Shown here one piece after another: positions 34,738-43,447 of a stretch of DNA of 64,000 nt; position 1 is the first letter of the stretch, and the number at the start of each line of letters is the position of its first letter. The notes under the pieces are model-generated. The model was not told the DNA's origin. It saw only the letters and a program-made list of their open reading frames with translations, and made no database searches. The translations under genes and the position numbers were made by a program. Source of the stretch: Leptolyngbya boryana PCC 6306. GTDB lineage: Bacteria; Cyanobacteriota; Cyanobacteriia; Leptolyngbyales; Leptolyngbyaceae. The stretch lies in the NCBI RefSeq assembly GCF_000353285.1, contig NZ_KB731324.1:2994577-3058576 (forward strand), written 5' to 3'.

Positions 34738-36252
34738 TTACTTATCCAGAATCATTTGAGCTGCTTTCTCACCAATCATGATGCAGCTTGCGTTAGTATT
34801 CCCACTCACAATCACAGGCATAATCGAGGCATCGGCAACTCTCAGTCCTTCAACCCCATGGACTCGGAGCTTTGAGTCCACTACTGCCATTTCATCTTGT
34901 CCCATTTTGCAGGTTCCAACAGGATGCCAAATCGTCGTTGCCTGAGTGCGAATGAGACTGTTCAAGTCATCGACATCTGCTGTAAATTCGCCGCCATTGA
35001 ACTCCATTAAGCTTGAAGTATGAGTCAGTTCACGAGCGAGCTGAATCCCTTGTCGTAAGACTTTCAAATCACGATCGCAACTCAAATAATTTGGATCAAT
35101 CCTTGCTGAATCCAACGGATTGGCAGAGCGCAAATTGATCTGACCTCGACTTTCAGGTTTGACTAACGTTGGCGCACAAAAAAACACAGAATCTTCGATC
35201 GATAATTCTTGAGGAATCAATCCACGCATATTTCCTGTGAAGTGAAATTGTAAATCTGGTGCTTCATGCTGATCATCTGTATTGACAAATAATCCAGCTT
35301 CTCCTAGAAAAGTAGGAATCTCAAGATTTTGTTTAGCTCGATACATCAAAACCATCATCAGATGATCGTGTAAGTTCTGTCCGACTCCTGGCAAATTGAC
35401 TTGAACTGAAACGTCGTGCGCTTTAAGCTGAGCGGTAGAACCAATTCCAGAAAGCATTAAAAGTTTGGGTGAGTCGATCGCTCCTGCACAAAGGATGACT
35501 TCTTGATTGCAGTAAACTCGCTGAATTTCACCTGCTTGAATATATTCCACACCAATGGCACGATTGCCTTTTAGCAAAATACGAGTGACTTGGACTTGTG
35601 TCTGAATCGTTAGATTCGAGCGGTGGAGAACCGGATTGAGAAATGCGATCGCGGCGTTACATCTTCGCCCATCTGGAGTTACATTCACTTGATAAATGCC
35701 CGCTCCATTTTCTTGCTGCTCCCCATTAAAATCCCAATCTACGCCATAGCCAAGTTCTCTGCCTGCTTGCACAAAAGCTCTTGAAACGGCAGTAGGTTCA
35801 GGACAATGCCGAACACTCAGCTCGCTTCCCATCCCATGAAAATTAGAGACATCTCCAGCATAATTCTCTGACTTCTTGAAGATGGGAAGTACTTCATCGT
35901 AGCTCCATCCCTCATTCCCTAAGTTCTTCCAGCCATCAAAATCATGACGGCTGCCTCGAACGTAGATCATCGCGTTAATACTACTGCATCCCCCTAAAAC
36001 TTTGCCTCGTGACATGAAGATGCGGCGGTTACAGAGTCCAGGCTGTTCCTCAGTGAAGTAAGACCAATCGTGTTGAGATCCCCAAAGACTAAATAATTCC
36101 GACGGTTGATCAATATTAGAATGCTTTGCTGAACCTCCTGCTTCTAAGACTAAAACAGTAGTGTCAGAATCAGCACTGAGACGATTCGCAATTACACATC
36201 CAGCGGAACCCGCACCGATCACGACATAGTCAAACGACTGCTGCTGTAGCAT
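34738..36252 (-). CDS. GMC family (glucose-methanol-choline) oxidoreductase
   Basis: 504 residues. Dinucleotide-binding YVVIGAGSAGCVIANRL (9-25), signature 1 KVLGGCSSINAMIYVRG (84-100), signature 2 GAIDSPKLLMLSGIG, and the C-terminal active-site HPVGTCKMG and GNTNASCIMIGEKAA. FAD-dependent members oxidise primary or secondary alcohols to aldehydes or ketones (choline, alkanols, terpene alcohols). Length and motifs are complete. In this operon it would be expected to oxidise an alcohol made by the upstream synthase; this is inference. The gap to the next upstream gene is 21 bp. Confidence 0.92.
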   Translation of the reverse strand: MLQQQSFDYVVIGAGSAGCVIANRLSADSDTTVLVLEAGGSAKHSNIDQPSELFSLWGSQHDWSYFTEEQPGLCNRRIFMSRGKVLGGCSSINAMIYVRGSRHDFDGWKNLGNEGWSYDEVLPIFKKSENYAGDVSNFHGMGSELSVRHCPEPTAVSRAFVQAGRELGYGVDWDFNGEQQENGAGIYQVNVTPDGRRCNAAIAFLNPVLHRSNLTIQTQVQVTRILLKGNRAIGVEYIQAGEIQRVYCNQEVILCAGAIDSPKLLMLSGIGSTAQLKAHDVSVQVNLPGVGQNLHDHLMMVLMYRAKQNLEIPTFLGEAGLFVNTDDQHEAPDLQFHFTGNMRGLIPQELSIEDSVFFCAPTLVKPESRGQINLRSANPLDSARIDPNYLSCDRDLKVLRQGIQLARELTHTSSLMEFNGGEFTADVDDLNSLIRTQATTIWHPVGTCKMGQDEMAVVDSKLRVHGVEGLRVADASIMPVIVSGNTNASCIMIGEKAAQMILDK

Positions 36253-36273
36253 CCCGCCTACTCCAAGGTTCTT

Positions 36274-37056
36274 TTAGATTCCAGCGAAGTTCCCAACTGG
36301 AGGCGATGAAAAGTCAGTGCCATCATTGATGATTTTGATTGCAGATGCCATGCGCTCCATCTGCGATCGCAACTCTGGATAGTCTTGCATTGTATTCACG
36401 AATCGCCCTGCCTTGTCTTGAAACTCAATGCCATTAAAGAAATTCATGACAAGATAGTTGCCTTCATACCAAATAAAACCATAAGACGTGAGATGAAGTT
36501 CTTGATAACTATCGAGATGCGAATCCCAAGCATCGCTCGGAGCAATGAATAACTCTGGAATACCCGACTGAGGCATGTTATCCCCCAAACCACTATGCAT
36601 TTTGTAAGTGACTTGAAATGACCATCTATCTGTTTCAATCTGTTCTAGTTCTTCAATTTGGGTCGGAATTGAAACAGGAGATGGATCTCCCATGCGGCGA
36701 AGCCAACCTAAGTTATCTCGATTGCCGAGTTCAGCAAAAATCTCTGGCGGTAATCTCTGTCCATCAACAGATGGAATCACATAGACCCCAAAAAAGGCAT
36801 GAAAATAAGGACTCGTTGCATCAAAATGAGCAGAGTAAGAACAACCAGGGGTAGGTGCAGGAAACAGCAAATAGCTTGTCCCCTTGAGATCTTGAATGGC
36901 ATCCCCACATTGAATGTGTTGCCAGTGAGGTTGCATGGCAAGGCAGAAAATCTTAGGCAACCAACCTGCTTCAACGCGAAAGACAGGGCGCGGATTCCAT
37001 CCTCTCAAGTTAAAAATTGTTTGGACGGTAGGAGCGGATTGTAGTTGTTTCAGCAT
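36274..37056 (-). CDS. Protein of unknown function in the isoprenoid-synthase operon
   Basis: 260 residues; no family recognised. It is rich in Trp, Tyr and Phe, with segments such as GWNPRPVFRVEAGW (19-32), YLLFPAPTPGCSYSAHFD, YFHAFFGVYVIPS and LTSYGFIWYEGNYLVMNFFNG. No signal peptide, membrane helix or nucleotide-binding motif is apparent. The aromatic, beta-prone pattern could fit a ligand-binding or oxygenase-like fold, but no metal site is obvious. Its start overlaps the stop of the 68-residue gene (TAATG), so translation is coupled. Confidence 0.75.
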   Translation of the reverse strand: MLKQLQSAPTVQTIFNLRGWNPRPVFRVEAGWLPKIFCLAMQPHWQHIQCGDAIQDLKGTSYLLFPAPTPGCSYSAHFDATSPYFHAFFGVYVIPSVDGQRLPPEIFAELGNRDNLGWLRRMGDPSPVSIPTQIEELEQIETDRWSFQVTYKMHSGLGDNMPQSGIPELFIAPSDAWDSHLDSYQELHLTSYGFIWYEGNYLVMNFFNGIEFQDKAGRFVNTMQDYPELRSQMERMASAIKIINDGTDFSSPPVGNFAGI

Positions 37057-37262
37057 TAATAGTTGACCTGTTCGTTTGCCTCTAATAATGCATTCTGGTT
37101 TTGATAAAGCATCTCAATATCAAAGGATTCCAGATGGTAACCTTTGCTGACAAACCACGATTGCATCTGCTCAGCTTCGGGAAAAGGCAGAACAAGATTG
37201 AGTTCTTGAAGCAAATCGGTTTGAGTCGTGATATCTAGAATAAAATCGGTGTACGTTTTCAT
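37056..37262 (-). CDS. Small protein (68 aa), Nif11-like in appearance
   Basis: 68 residues from the ATG at 37262 (MKTYTDFILDITTQTDLLQ); a longer frame to 37313 overlaps the synthase and has no ribosome site. The pattern (short helix, DLLQELN, then SWFVSKGYHLESFDIEML) recalls Nif11-type leader domains, in which a helix precedes a G-Y/F-x-h-x-x-x-E/D-h segment. There is no Cys/Ser/Thr-rich core or GG cleavage site, so it need not be a RiPP precursor; a small partner or carrier is equally possible. It lies 20 bp after the synthase gene and overlaps the next start. Confidence 0.7.
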   Translation of the reverse strand: MKTYTDFILDITTQTDLLQELNLVLPFPEAEQMQSWFVSKGYHLESFDIEMLYQNQNALLEANEQVNY

Positions 37263-37282
37263 GAGAGTACTTCCTATTGAAG

Positions 37283-38287
37283 TCAAATTGTAGATAATTC
37301 TTCCAAGGGGCAAGCGAGTTGCCGCAACTCAGAAGCATAGGTTTTGAGGGAAATTGATTCTGCTGCCTGTTGGGCTTCCCTTAACCAGAGAAGAATGTAA
37401 GAAACGAGAGTAGAAAGCAATTTCGTTTCTTCGAGATGCTGTTGCAGAATTCTCCATTCAGGAGACTGATGATTTTTCCCTCCGCACCCCAACCAGACGA
37501 GTTGGTATTCTGGAGACAGTAGGTGATACACAGCTGAGAGTTCCCCTGCAAAGGCATCGCTGCTACAGTCGCGCAAATCATCTAACAGTCGCCATGCAAT
37601 ACAAAATGCCTCGTAAGCAGTTTGAACCGCGATCGCATCACTTCCTGTACGATGTGCAGTCAACATCGGTGAAATTAAGGTCGTACTCAACTGCTTACGG
37701 AACAATTCGCAGTAAGCATCCAACCCAACTACTGGAGTCGGGCAATGCACCCCACTAAAGTATCGAGCTAACAGAGAGTTAACAATCGTTTCGCCTTCAG
37801 GTAAACATTGAGCAAGAGATAAGGTCTCTTGATTAAACTTCATCCATGCCTGTGTTCTCAGTTGCAGGAGGAGATGACTTGGTGCAAGCTGCCCATCTGA
37901 AATGTGATCGTCCAGCATATGTAGGAAATATGCCATTGCCTGTGCGCTCAAGGCAGCTTTTAGCTCATCTTGTTGCAGAGTAGGCTGATTTTGCTGCATC
38001 CAATAGATGATCGACCAACTTGGAGTATAGAATTTCGTAAAGAAGTTCACCAAGTTTGAGAGTTGAAACCCTGTGTAGTGTCTTTGAATTGTGAGAAGAG
38101 CAGATCCGCGCAATGGCTCTGGTAGGGCGCGACATAGCTCAATCATTTGGCGATTCATGAAGGAGAGCATTGAAGTTTGCTCTGGATTGAGTGACACCTG
38201 ACCAAAATTGACGGATTCAAATTCTGGGACAGTTAAGAGCTTTGCTGAATGATCGGATGAGATTCGAGAGAGCGCTAGAGCATGCAT
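37283..38287 (-). CDS. Class I isoprenoid synthase-like protein
   Basis: 334 residues, all-helical pattern. An Asp-rich motif MLDDHISDG lies near residues 123-131 and a second, LLDDLRDCSSD, near 242-252. They are spaced as in trans-prenyltransferases, squalene/phytoene synthases and class I terpene cyclases, where they bind Mg2+-diphosphate. The rest does not match polyprenyl diphosphate synthase (no FARM, no chain-length region) or canonical phytoene synthase. An uncommon branch of the superfamily is therefore likely, substrate unknown. It is the first gene of the operon, behind a candidate promoter at 38345-38374. Confidence 0.72.
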   Translation of the reverse strand: MHALALSRISSDHSAKLLTVPEFESVNFGQVSLNPEQTSMLSFMNRQMIELCRALPEPLRGSALLTIQRHYTGFQLSNLVNFFTKFYTPSWSIIYWMQQNQPTLQQDELKAALSAQAMAYFLHMLDDHISDGQLAPSHLLLQLRTQAWMKFNQETLSLAQCLPEGETIVNSLLARYFSGVHCPTPVVGLDAYCELFRKQLSTTLISPMLTAHRTGSDAIAVQTAYEAFCIAWRLLDDLRDCSSDAFAGELSAVYHLLSPEYQLVWLGCGGKNHQSPEWRILQQHLEETKLLSTLVSYILLWLREAQQAAESISLKTYASELRQLACPLEELSTI

Positions 38288-38773
38288 GATTTAACTGAAA
38301 ATCGAGTAGGTCATGGTTTCTGCACCTTGATGAAATTGGGTTGAGTAATAGCGAGAAGGTAGTACTCAAGTCAATTGTGATTTCATCTTGAGCTTTTAGC
38401 CTATCAATTTATTTCTTCTATTTAATTCAGTATTAACACTAAATTTTCAGCCTGGAAAAATTGGAATTTAGGCTTTTTATAAATGTGAAGCTCTTATACA
38501 TCAAGATTCAATGAAGATTTTATATATTAATTGATTTGCTTAGAATTGAGCTTTAACTCAATACGAATCCGCTATTTTAAACAGAGCAAAATCTTTAGAA
38601 TTCGTGAAATATGTTGCTTTGTCTAAGTTAATTTTTAATAAAATAGAGTGAAAAAATGGTGAATCCTGCTATCAATTTTCTGAAGATTGGATTAATTATA
38701 TCTTTACGAAAAAAGTTGACTCAAACTATTATCTTTTGGGCACATTAAAGTTGAATTATGCTCTGTTCTCCTT
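38288..38773. other. AT-rich divergent intergenic region (486 bp)
   Basis: No gene. Clearly more AT-rich than the flanking genes, especially 38440-38720. It must hold promoters for the leftward operon (see 38345-38374) and the rightward TpsA gene, and its size and composition suggest added regulation or horizontally acquired DNA. Confidence 0.55.
38345..38374 (-). promoter_or_regulatory. Candidate promoter of the isoprenoid-synthase operon
   Basis: On the minus strand TTGACT (38369-38374), 18 bp, TATTAC (38345-38350). Transcription would start about 50 nt before the ATG at 38287. Confidence 0.5.
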
Positions 38774-41293
38774 ATGCGCCCTTTACTTTGTTCCCTTGGT
38801 TTAACTAGTATTGCGCTGCTTGGATTAAGCTTTGCACGTCCAGCATCTGCTCAGCTTCGAGTGGTTGAAGATGGTACGTTATCGACAAAAGTCACCTCTC
38901 CAGATGGATTAAACTTCACGATCGATTTTGGCGATCGTATGGGTAATAATCTATTCCATAGCTTCCGAGAGTTCTCGATTCCAGCATTCGGGTCGGCAAG
39001 ATTCAATCATGCCTCAGAGATTCAGAACATCTTCAGTCGGGTTACAGGTGGCACTGCATCTAGTATTAATGGCGTGATTGAAGCTCAAGGCACTGCTAAT
39101 TTGTTTCTGCTCAATCCAGCGGGGATTCTCTTTGGTGCGAATGCACAGTTGAATATTGGCGGCTCTTTTGTTGGGACAACAGCTTCTAGTATTCGGTTCG
39201 CAGATGGTGCAGAATTTAGAGCAACAGATCTTAATGCGCGTCCTTTACTAACCGTCAGTGCCCCGATTGGCGTGCAGTTTGGGCAGCCTGCTGGAGCAAT
39301 CCAAGTTCAAGGTATTGGACATCCATTAACGGGTAGAACACGTCCAGATGTGAGAAATCCTCTTGTAGGTGCAGGAACGAGCACAACAGGATTGAGCGTA
39401 AAGTCTGGAAAGACGTTGGCTCTGATTGGCTCTGGCGTAACACTTGATGGCGGAATTCTCAGTGCACCTGAGGGGCATTTGGCGTTGGGCAGTGTAAGTT
39501 CAGGCTATGTGAGTCTTCTGCCCAATGCACAGGGCTGGCAGCTAGGCTATGAACAAGTCCAGGGTAAGCAAAACATTCAACTGTCTCAGAAGGCTCTACT
39601 CGATGCGAGTGGTTTAGGAAATGGATCTATCCAGCTTGATGGTGCTCAGATCTCGCTAAGTGGAGGGTCTGTTGCGCTGATTCAGAATCAAGGAACGGTA
39701 TCTTCTGGTCAAATTCAAATTCGCGCTTCTGAAAAGCTTTATCTGAGCGGCACGACACCAGATGGCACGATTCAGACTGGGCTGCACATGCAACAAGTCA
39801 ATACGGGAAATGGAAATGAGATTAATATTGTTGCGCCACAGGTTGAAGTACTAGCGGGGGCAGGAATTAGCAGCAAAACCTTTGGCAGTGCTCATACAGG
39901 AAATATCAGAATTGATGCTGATCAAGCCGTCCGAGTACAGGATTTTTCAGCGATCGATTCTTCTAATTTCTCTTCGATTACTAACTACACTTATAGTCGA
40001 AGCAGCAGTGCAGGAAATACAGGCAATATCAGTATTTCAACTCGCGAGTTGAGCAGTGTAAATGGAGGATCAATTGGGCTTGGGACTTTGGGCGCTGGCT
40101 CAACCGGAAACCTAGATATTAAAGCAACTGAGTCTGTAGAATTGGGAGGAGAAGAGCCAAGATTCCGGCAGTTTAGCACTCTGTTTGATGTCTCTTTTGG
40201 AACAGGAAATGCAGGCAACCTCACGCTTGATACAAAGCGATTGTTGATTCGGGACGGGGGACGGCTTGGTGCTTCGACGGTTGCTTTTGGTAATGCTGGA
40301 AATATTACTGTCAATGCAAGTGAGTCTGTAACTGTGAAAGGAATTGCGCCTGTTGCCAGAATTCCTAGCCAAATTAGTTCTGCTGGCAATATTCTGCCAG
40401 AGAGCGTACGTCTACTCTACAATACTCCACGTCTGCCAAGTGGGAATGCAGGCAGCGTCACGATCAATACGAATCGCTTGCAGGTAGCCAATGGCGCACT
40501 GGTCACAGTGAGAAATCTTGGCTCTGGAAATGCTGGAAGCTTGAATGTCAATGCAAATTCAATTTATCTAGATCAAAGAGGAAGTCTTGCTGCTTCGACG
40601 ACGGTTAGCAATGGTGGAAATATGAGTCTTCAAGTTCAGGAGTCGATCATCATGCGTCGTGGAAGTGGAATTACGGCTGAGGCGAGGGGAGGAGGCAATG
40701 GAGGCAATCTTACTGTCAATGCGCCGATTTTACTAGGGTTAGAAAACAGTGATATTGTTGCTAGGGCTGAGCGAGGCAATGGCGGTAATATTCAAATCAC
40801 GACTCAAGGCATTTTTGGCTTAAAGTTTCGATCGCAGCAGACCCCTGAAAATGACATTACTGCGAGTTCGGATTTTGGTGTGAATGGCAGTGTCGCCATT
40901 AAGAGTCCTGATGTAGATATCAATGCAGGATTGTTGCAATTACCTGTTGAGTTCCTCGACGCAGGACAGCAAGTTGCAAAAGGATGTTCAGCGCTCGAAG
41001 GCAGCCGTTTTGTCGTCACAGGGCGAGGTGGAATTCCAGAAGATCCGACTCATGCTGTGGCTCACAATTTGGTCTGGTCTGATTTGCGAGATCTTGCTGA
41101 TTTAAAATTGTCAAACGGTCGTGCATCTCGCTCAACAGTGTCTTCGGGCAGTGAAATGCATGAAATGATGGTAGAGGCAACCGAATGGCGACGCAATGCG
41201 GCGGGTCAGGTTGAATTAATTGCGAAACACGCCCCTGTATCATCAATTTCCGCACTGAATTGCGCTGGAGAAAACATTAATTCAGCACCTTAG
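38774..41293 (+). CDS. Filamentous haemagglutinin-type exoprotein (two-partner secretion, TpsA)
   Basis: 839 residues. A Sec signal peptide is clear: hydrophobic LLCSLGLTSIALLGLSFA then PASAQ, cleavage near residue 26. The TPS domain (about 27-250) has FTIDFGDRMGNNLFHSFREF, SRVTGGTASSINGVIEAQG and NLFLLNPAGILFGANAQL, the NPNGI-type motif recognised by TpsB. A long run of beta-helix repeats (GNAGN[IL]-type) follows to about 740, and then a conserved cyanobacterial C-terminal region. It would be exported and bind surfaces or the cell envelope. No TpsB transporter gene is in the window. Confidence 0.92.
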   Translation: MRPLLCSLGLTSIALLGLSFARPASAQLRVVEDGTLSTKVTSPDGLNFTIDFGDRMGNNLFHSFREFSIPAFGSARFNHASEIQNIFSRVTGGTASSINGVIEAQGTANLFLLNPAGILFGANAQLNIGGSFVGTTASSIRFADGAEFRATDLNARPLLTVSAPIGVQFGQPAGAIQVQGIGHPLTGRTRPDVRNPLVGAGTSTTGLSVKSGKTLALIGSGVTLDGGILSAPEGHLALGSVSSGYVSLLPNAQGWQLGYEQVQGKQNIQLSQKALLDASGLGNGSIQLDGAQISLSGGSVALIQNQGTVSSGQIQIRASEKLYLSGTTPDGTIQTGLHMQQVNTGNGNEINIVAPQVEVLAGAGISSKTFGSAHTGNIRIDADQAVRVQDFSAIDSSNFSSITNYTYSRSSSAGNTGNISISTRELSSVNGGSIGLGTLGAGSTGNLDIKATESVELGGEEPRFRQFSTLFDVSFGTGNAGNLTLDTKRLLIRDGGRLGASTVAFGNAGNITVNASESVTVKGIAPVARIPSQISSAGNILPESVRLLYNTPRLPSGNAGSVTINTNRLQVANGALVTVRNLGSGNAGSLNVNANSIYLDQRGSLAASTTVSNGGNMSLQVQESIIMRRGSGITAEARGGGNGGNLTVNAPILLGLENSDIVARAERGNGGNIQITTQGIFGLKFRSQQTPENDITASSDFGVNGSVAIKSPDVDINAGLLQLPVEFLDAGQQVAKGCSALEGSRFVVTGRGGIPEDPTHAVAHNLVWSDLRDLADLKLSNGRASRSTVSSGSEMHEMMVEATEWRRNAAGQVELIAKHAPVSSISALNCAGENINSAP

Positions 41294-41383
41294 TTAAAAG
41301 ATTGAGTATTCTGAGATTTCCAAATAAGGTTAGCACTGAGAGCTATACAGGCATTGCTGTAATCTATTATCAAATAAACCTAT

Positions 41384-41420
41384 ACCCCTCAAGTCTTCAG
41401 GCAGTGAAGATTTGAGGGGT
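41384..41420. terminator. Long hairpin between convergent genes
   Basis: ACCCCTCAAGTCTTCA pairs with TGAAGATTTGAGGGGT around a 5-nt loop (16 bp with one G-T). It lies between the ends of the TpsA gene and the sugar importer operon. No strong U-run is present, but position and stability suit a bidirectional terminator. Confidence 0.65.
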
Positions 41421-41441
41421 AAATTGCAGATTGCAACAGCG

Positions 41442-42542
41442 CTATGCCATCACATGCGATCGCGCATCTGTTATGCGATCGCCCGTTGCCACATCAAACC
41501 AATGAATGGTTTCATCTGAAAAGGCTAACTGCACGGCACTTCCTGCTTTTAAGCCCGAATGGACTGGGAGGATCGCGCGCAGGTTGATCGGTTCACTTGT
41601 TCCATGTCCGATCCGTACACTGACCAAATCGTGCATGCCTAAATTCTCGGTTAGGAACACTTCACCCTCTAGCGTCGGTTCATTGCGGTTTTGCGCAAGA
41701 TGCACATGCTCAGGACGAATTCCTAAGATAATCTCTTGAGCGCTAACGCTTCGGGGTAGAGGAATTTTAGTATTGCCCACGATCGCATTGCCATTCTGAC
41801 AAGGAACCCGTAAAAAGTTCATCTGTGGGCTACCAATAAAGCCTGCAACAAATTGATTGGCAGGTTGGCTGTAGATCACATCAGGTCGATCGAACTGTTG
41901 CAGGTAACCATTATTCAGCACAGCTACTTTGGTTGAAAGGGTCATTGCTTCAGTCTGGTCGTGCGTCACGTAAACAACAGGCGCATTTTGTGAACCAAAC
42001 AATTGCTTCAATTCAGCCCGGACGTGTTCCCGGAGTAACGCATCCAAGTTACTCAGAGGTTCGTCTAGTAGGAATAAATCAGGACGACGAACCAAGGTTC
42101 TTGCGACTGCAACTCGCTGTCGCTGTCCGCCAGACAGTTGACCCGGCTTACGATTCATCAGATCATGCAATCCTAGGAAATCTGCGACCTCACGAATTCT
42201 TTCTTTGATCTCTGCATGGGGCGTTTTCCGCAGTTTTAGCCCGGATGCGATGTTGTCATACACGGTCATGTGCGGATAGAGTGCATAGCTTTGGAAGACC
42301 ATTGCAATATTGCGATCGCCCGGATTCAAGCGGCTCACATCCCGACCATTGATCAGGATTTGTCCACTAGTCGGCTGTTCTAATCCCGCAATCAAGCGCA
42401 AGATCGTCGATTTACCGCATCCTGAAGGTCCTAACAAAGTGAGAAATTCGCCTTGTTCGACACTCAAGTTAATGTCTTTTACAGGAACAATTTGCTGAGT
42501 GTAAGCTTTTCTCAAGTTAATGAGTTCTAGTTTCTTATCCAT
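41442..42542 (-). CDS. Sugar ABC transporter ATP-binding protein (MalK/UgpC type)
   Basis: 366 residues. Walker A GPSGCGKST (38-46), Q-loop VFQSYALYPHMTVYDN, signature LSGGQRQR, Walker B LFLLDEPLSNLD and switch VTHDQTEAM. The C-terminal TOBE regulatory domain (about 240-366) marks the MalK/UgpC/GgtA class that energises sugar or osmolyte uptake. It is the last gene of a four-gene operon whose order is binding protein, two permeases, ATPase. Confidence 0.94.
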   Translation of the reverse strand: MDKKLELINLRKAYTQQIVPVKDINLSVEQGEFLTLLGPSGCGKSTILRLIAGLEQPTSGQILINGRDVSRLNPGDRNIAMVFQSYALYPHMTVYDNIASGLKLRKTPHAEIKERIREVADFLGLHDLMNRKPGQLSGGQRQRVAVARTLVRRPDLFLLDEPLSNLDALLREHVRAELKQLFGSQNAPVVYVTHDQTEAMTLSTKVAVLNNGYLQQFDRPDVIYSQPANQFVAGFIGSPQMNFLRVPCQNGNAIVGNTKIPLPRSVSAQEIILGIRPEHVHLAQNRNEPTLEGEVFLTENLGMHDLVSVRIGHGTSEPINLRAILPVHSGLKAGSAVQLAFSDETIHWFDVATGDRITDARSHVMA

Positions 42543-42561
42543 GATGTTTGAGAAGAGTGAA

Positions 42562-43446
42562 TTAACCTTTGACTGCGCCAGACGTTAGCCCTTGAACAAT
42601 GCGGCGTTGGAAGAAGAGAACTAACAACACCAGTGGAATTGTTCCGAGAACCGTTGCTGCTGCGATCGGTCCAAATGGAATTTCAAAGGGCGAAGCTCCG
42701 CCGAGCTGTGCGCCTGCAACTGGAACTGTTTTCATGTCTTCGCGAGTGATGAAAGTCAGGGCAAAGATGAATTCATTCCAGGCAGAAATGAAAGTCAAAA
42801 TTCCAGTCGTCACGAGTGCTGGAATCGTCATCGGTAGAACGACTTCGAGCAGCATTCGAGGGGTGCTATAGCCATCGACTCTTGCCGCATCTTCGAGATC
42901 TTTGGGAAGTTGCTGAAAGAAGCTTCGCATCACCAGAATCGTGAGCGGCAAGTTAATCGCGGTGTAAGGAATGATCAATGAAAGATAGTTGTTTCCAAGA
43001 TGAAGCGCCCGAACGATTTCGAGGAGTCCCAGGAAGAGCAGAATCGGTGGGAATAGCGTCACGATCAGAACACCTGCTAAAATCCAGCGTTCTCCTTGAA
43101 GTTTCAGTCTGGCGAGCGCATAAGCTGCGGGAGAGCCGACTCCTAAAGCGAGGATAGTTGAAGCAAAAGAGACGATCGCACTATTGAAGATATAGTTCAA
43201 AAATGGGCGACGCTCAAACAAAGAACGGTAATGATCTAATGTAAATCGAGTTGGGAAATAAACATTGGGAATTGCCGCAATGTCAGCATTCACTTTGAAT
43301 GAGGTCAAGAGCTGCCAAAGGATTGGAGCCAGGCAAAAGATGACAGTAAAGGCAACTGCAATCGGCAAGACGACTTTTCGCCCAATTCGAGTTGATTTGC
43401 CTCCTGGCATTCGTCGATCTACGGATTCTGGAAATACAGTTGTCAT
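42562..43446 (-). CDS. Carbohydrate ABC transporter permease (MalG type)
   Basis: 294 residues with six helices. The EAA loop for the ATPase contact is LEDAARVDGYSTPRMLLEVV. N-terminal residues about 23-46 form the first helix, followed by the usual large extracytoplasmic loop (FPTRFTLDHYRSLF). It is the second permease, 1 bp from the first, so the two form a heterodimeric channel. The family imports di- or trisaccharides and glucosylglycerol in cyanobacteria. Confidence 0.93.
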   Translation of the reverse strand: MTTVFPESVDRRMPGGKSTRIGRKVVLPIAVAFTVIFCLAPILWQLLTSFKVNADIAAIPNVYFPTRFTLDHYRSLFERRPFLNYIFNSAIVSFASTILALGVGSPAAYALARLKLQGERWILAGVLIVTLFPPILLFLGLLEIVRALHLGNNYLSLIIPYTAINLPLTILVMRSFFQQLPKDLEDAARVDGYSTPRMLLEVVLPMTIPALVTTGILTFISAWNEFIFALTFITREDMKTVPVAGAQLGGASPFEIPFGPIAAATVLGTIPLVLLVLFFQRRIVQGLTSGAVKG

Positions 43447-43447
43447 A

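Noticed and set aside
37056-37262. Classical RiPP precursor with a cyclised core
   Set aside because: No Cys/Ser/Thr-rich core, no Gly-Gly leader site and no lanthipeptide or cyclodehydratase gene in the operon.
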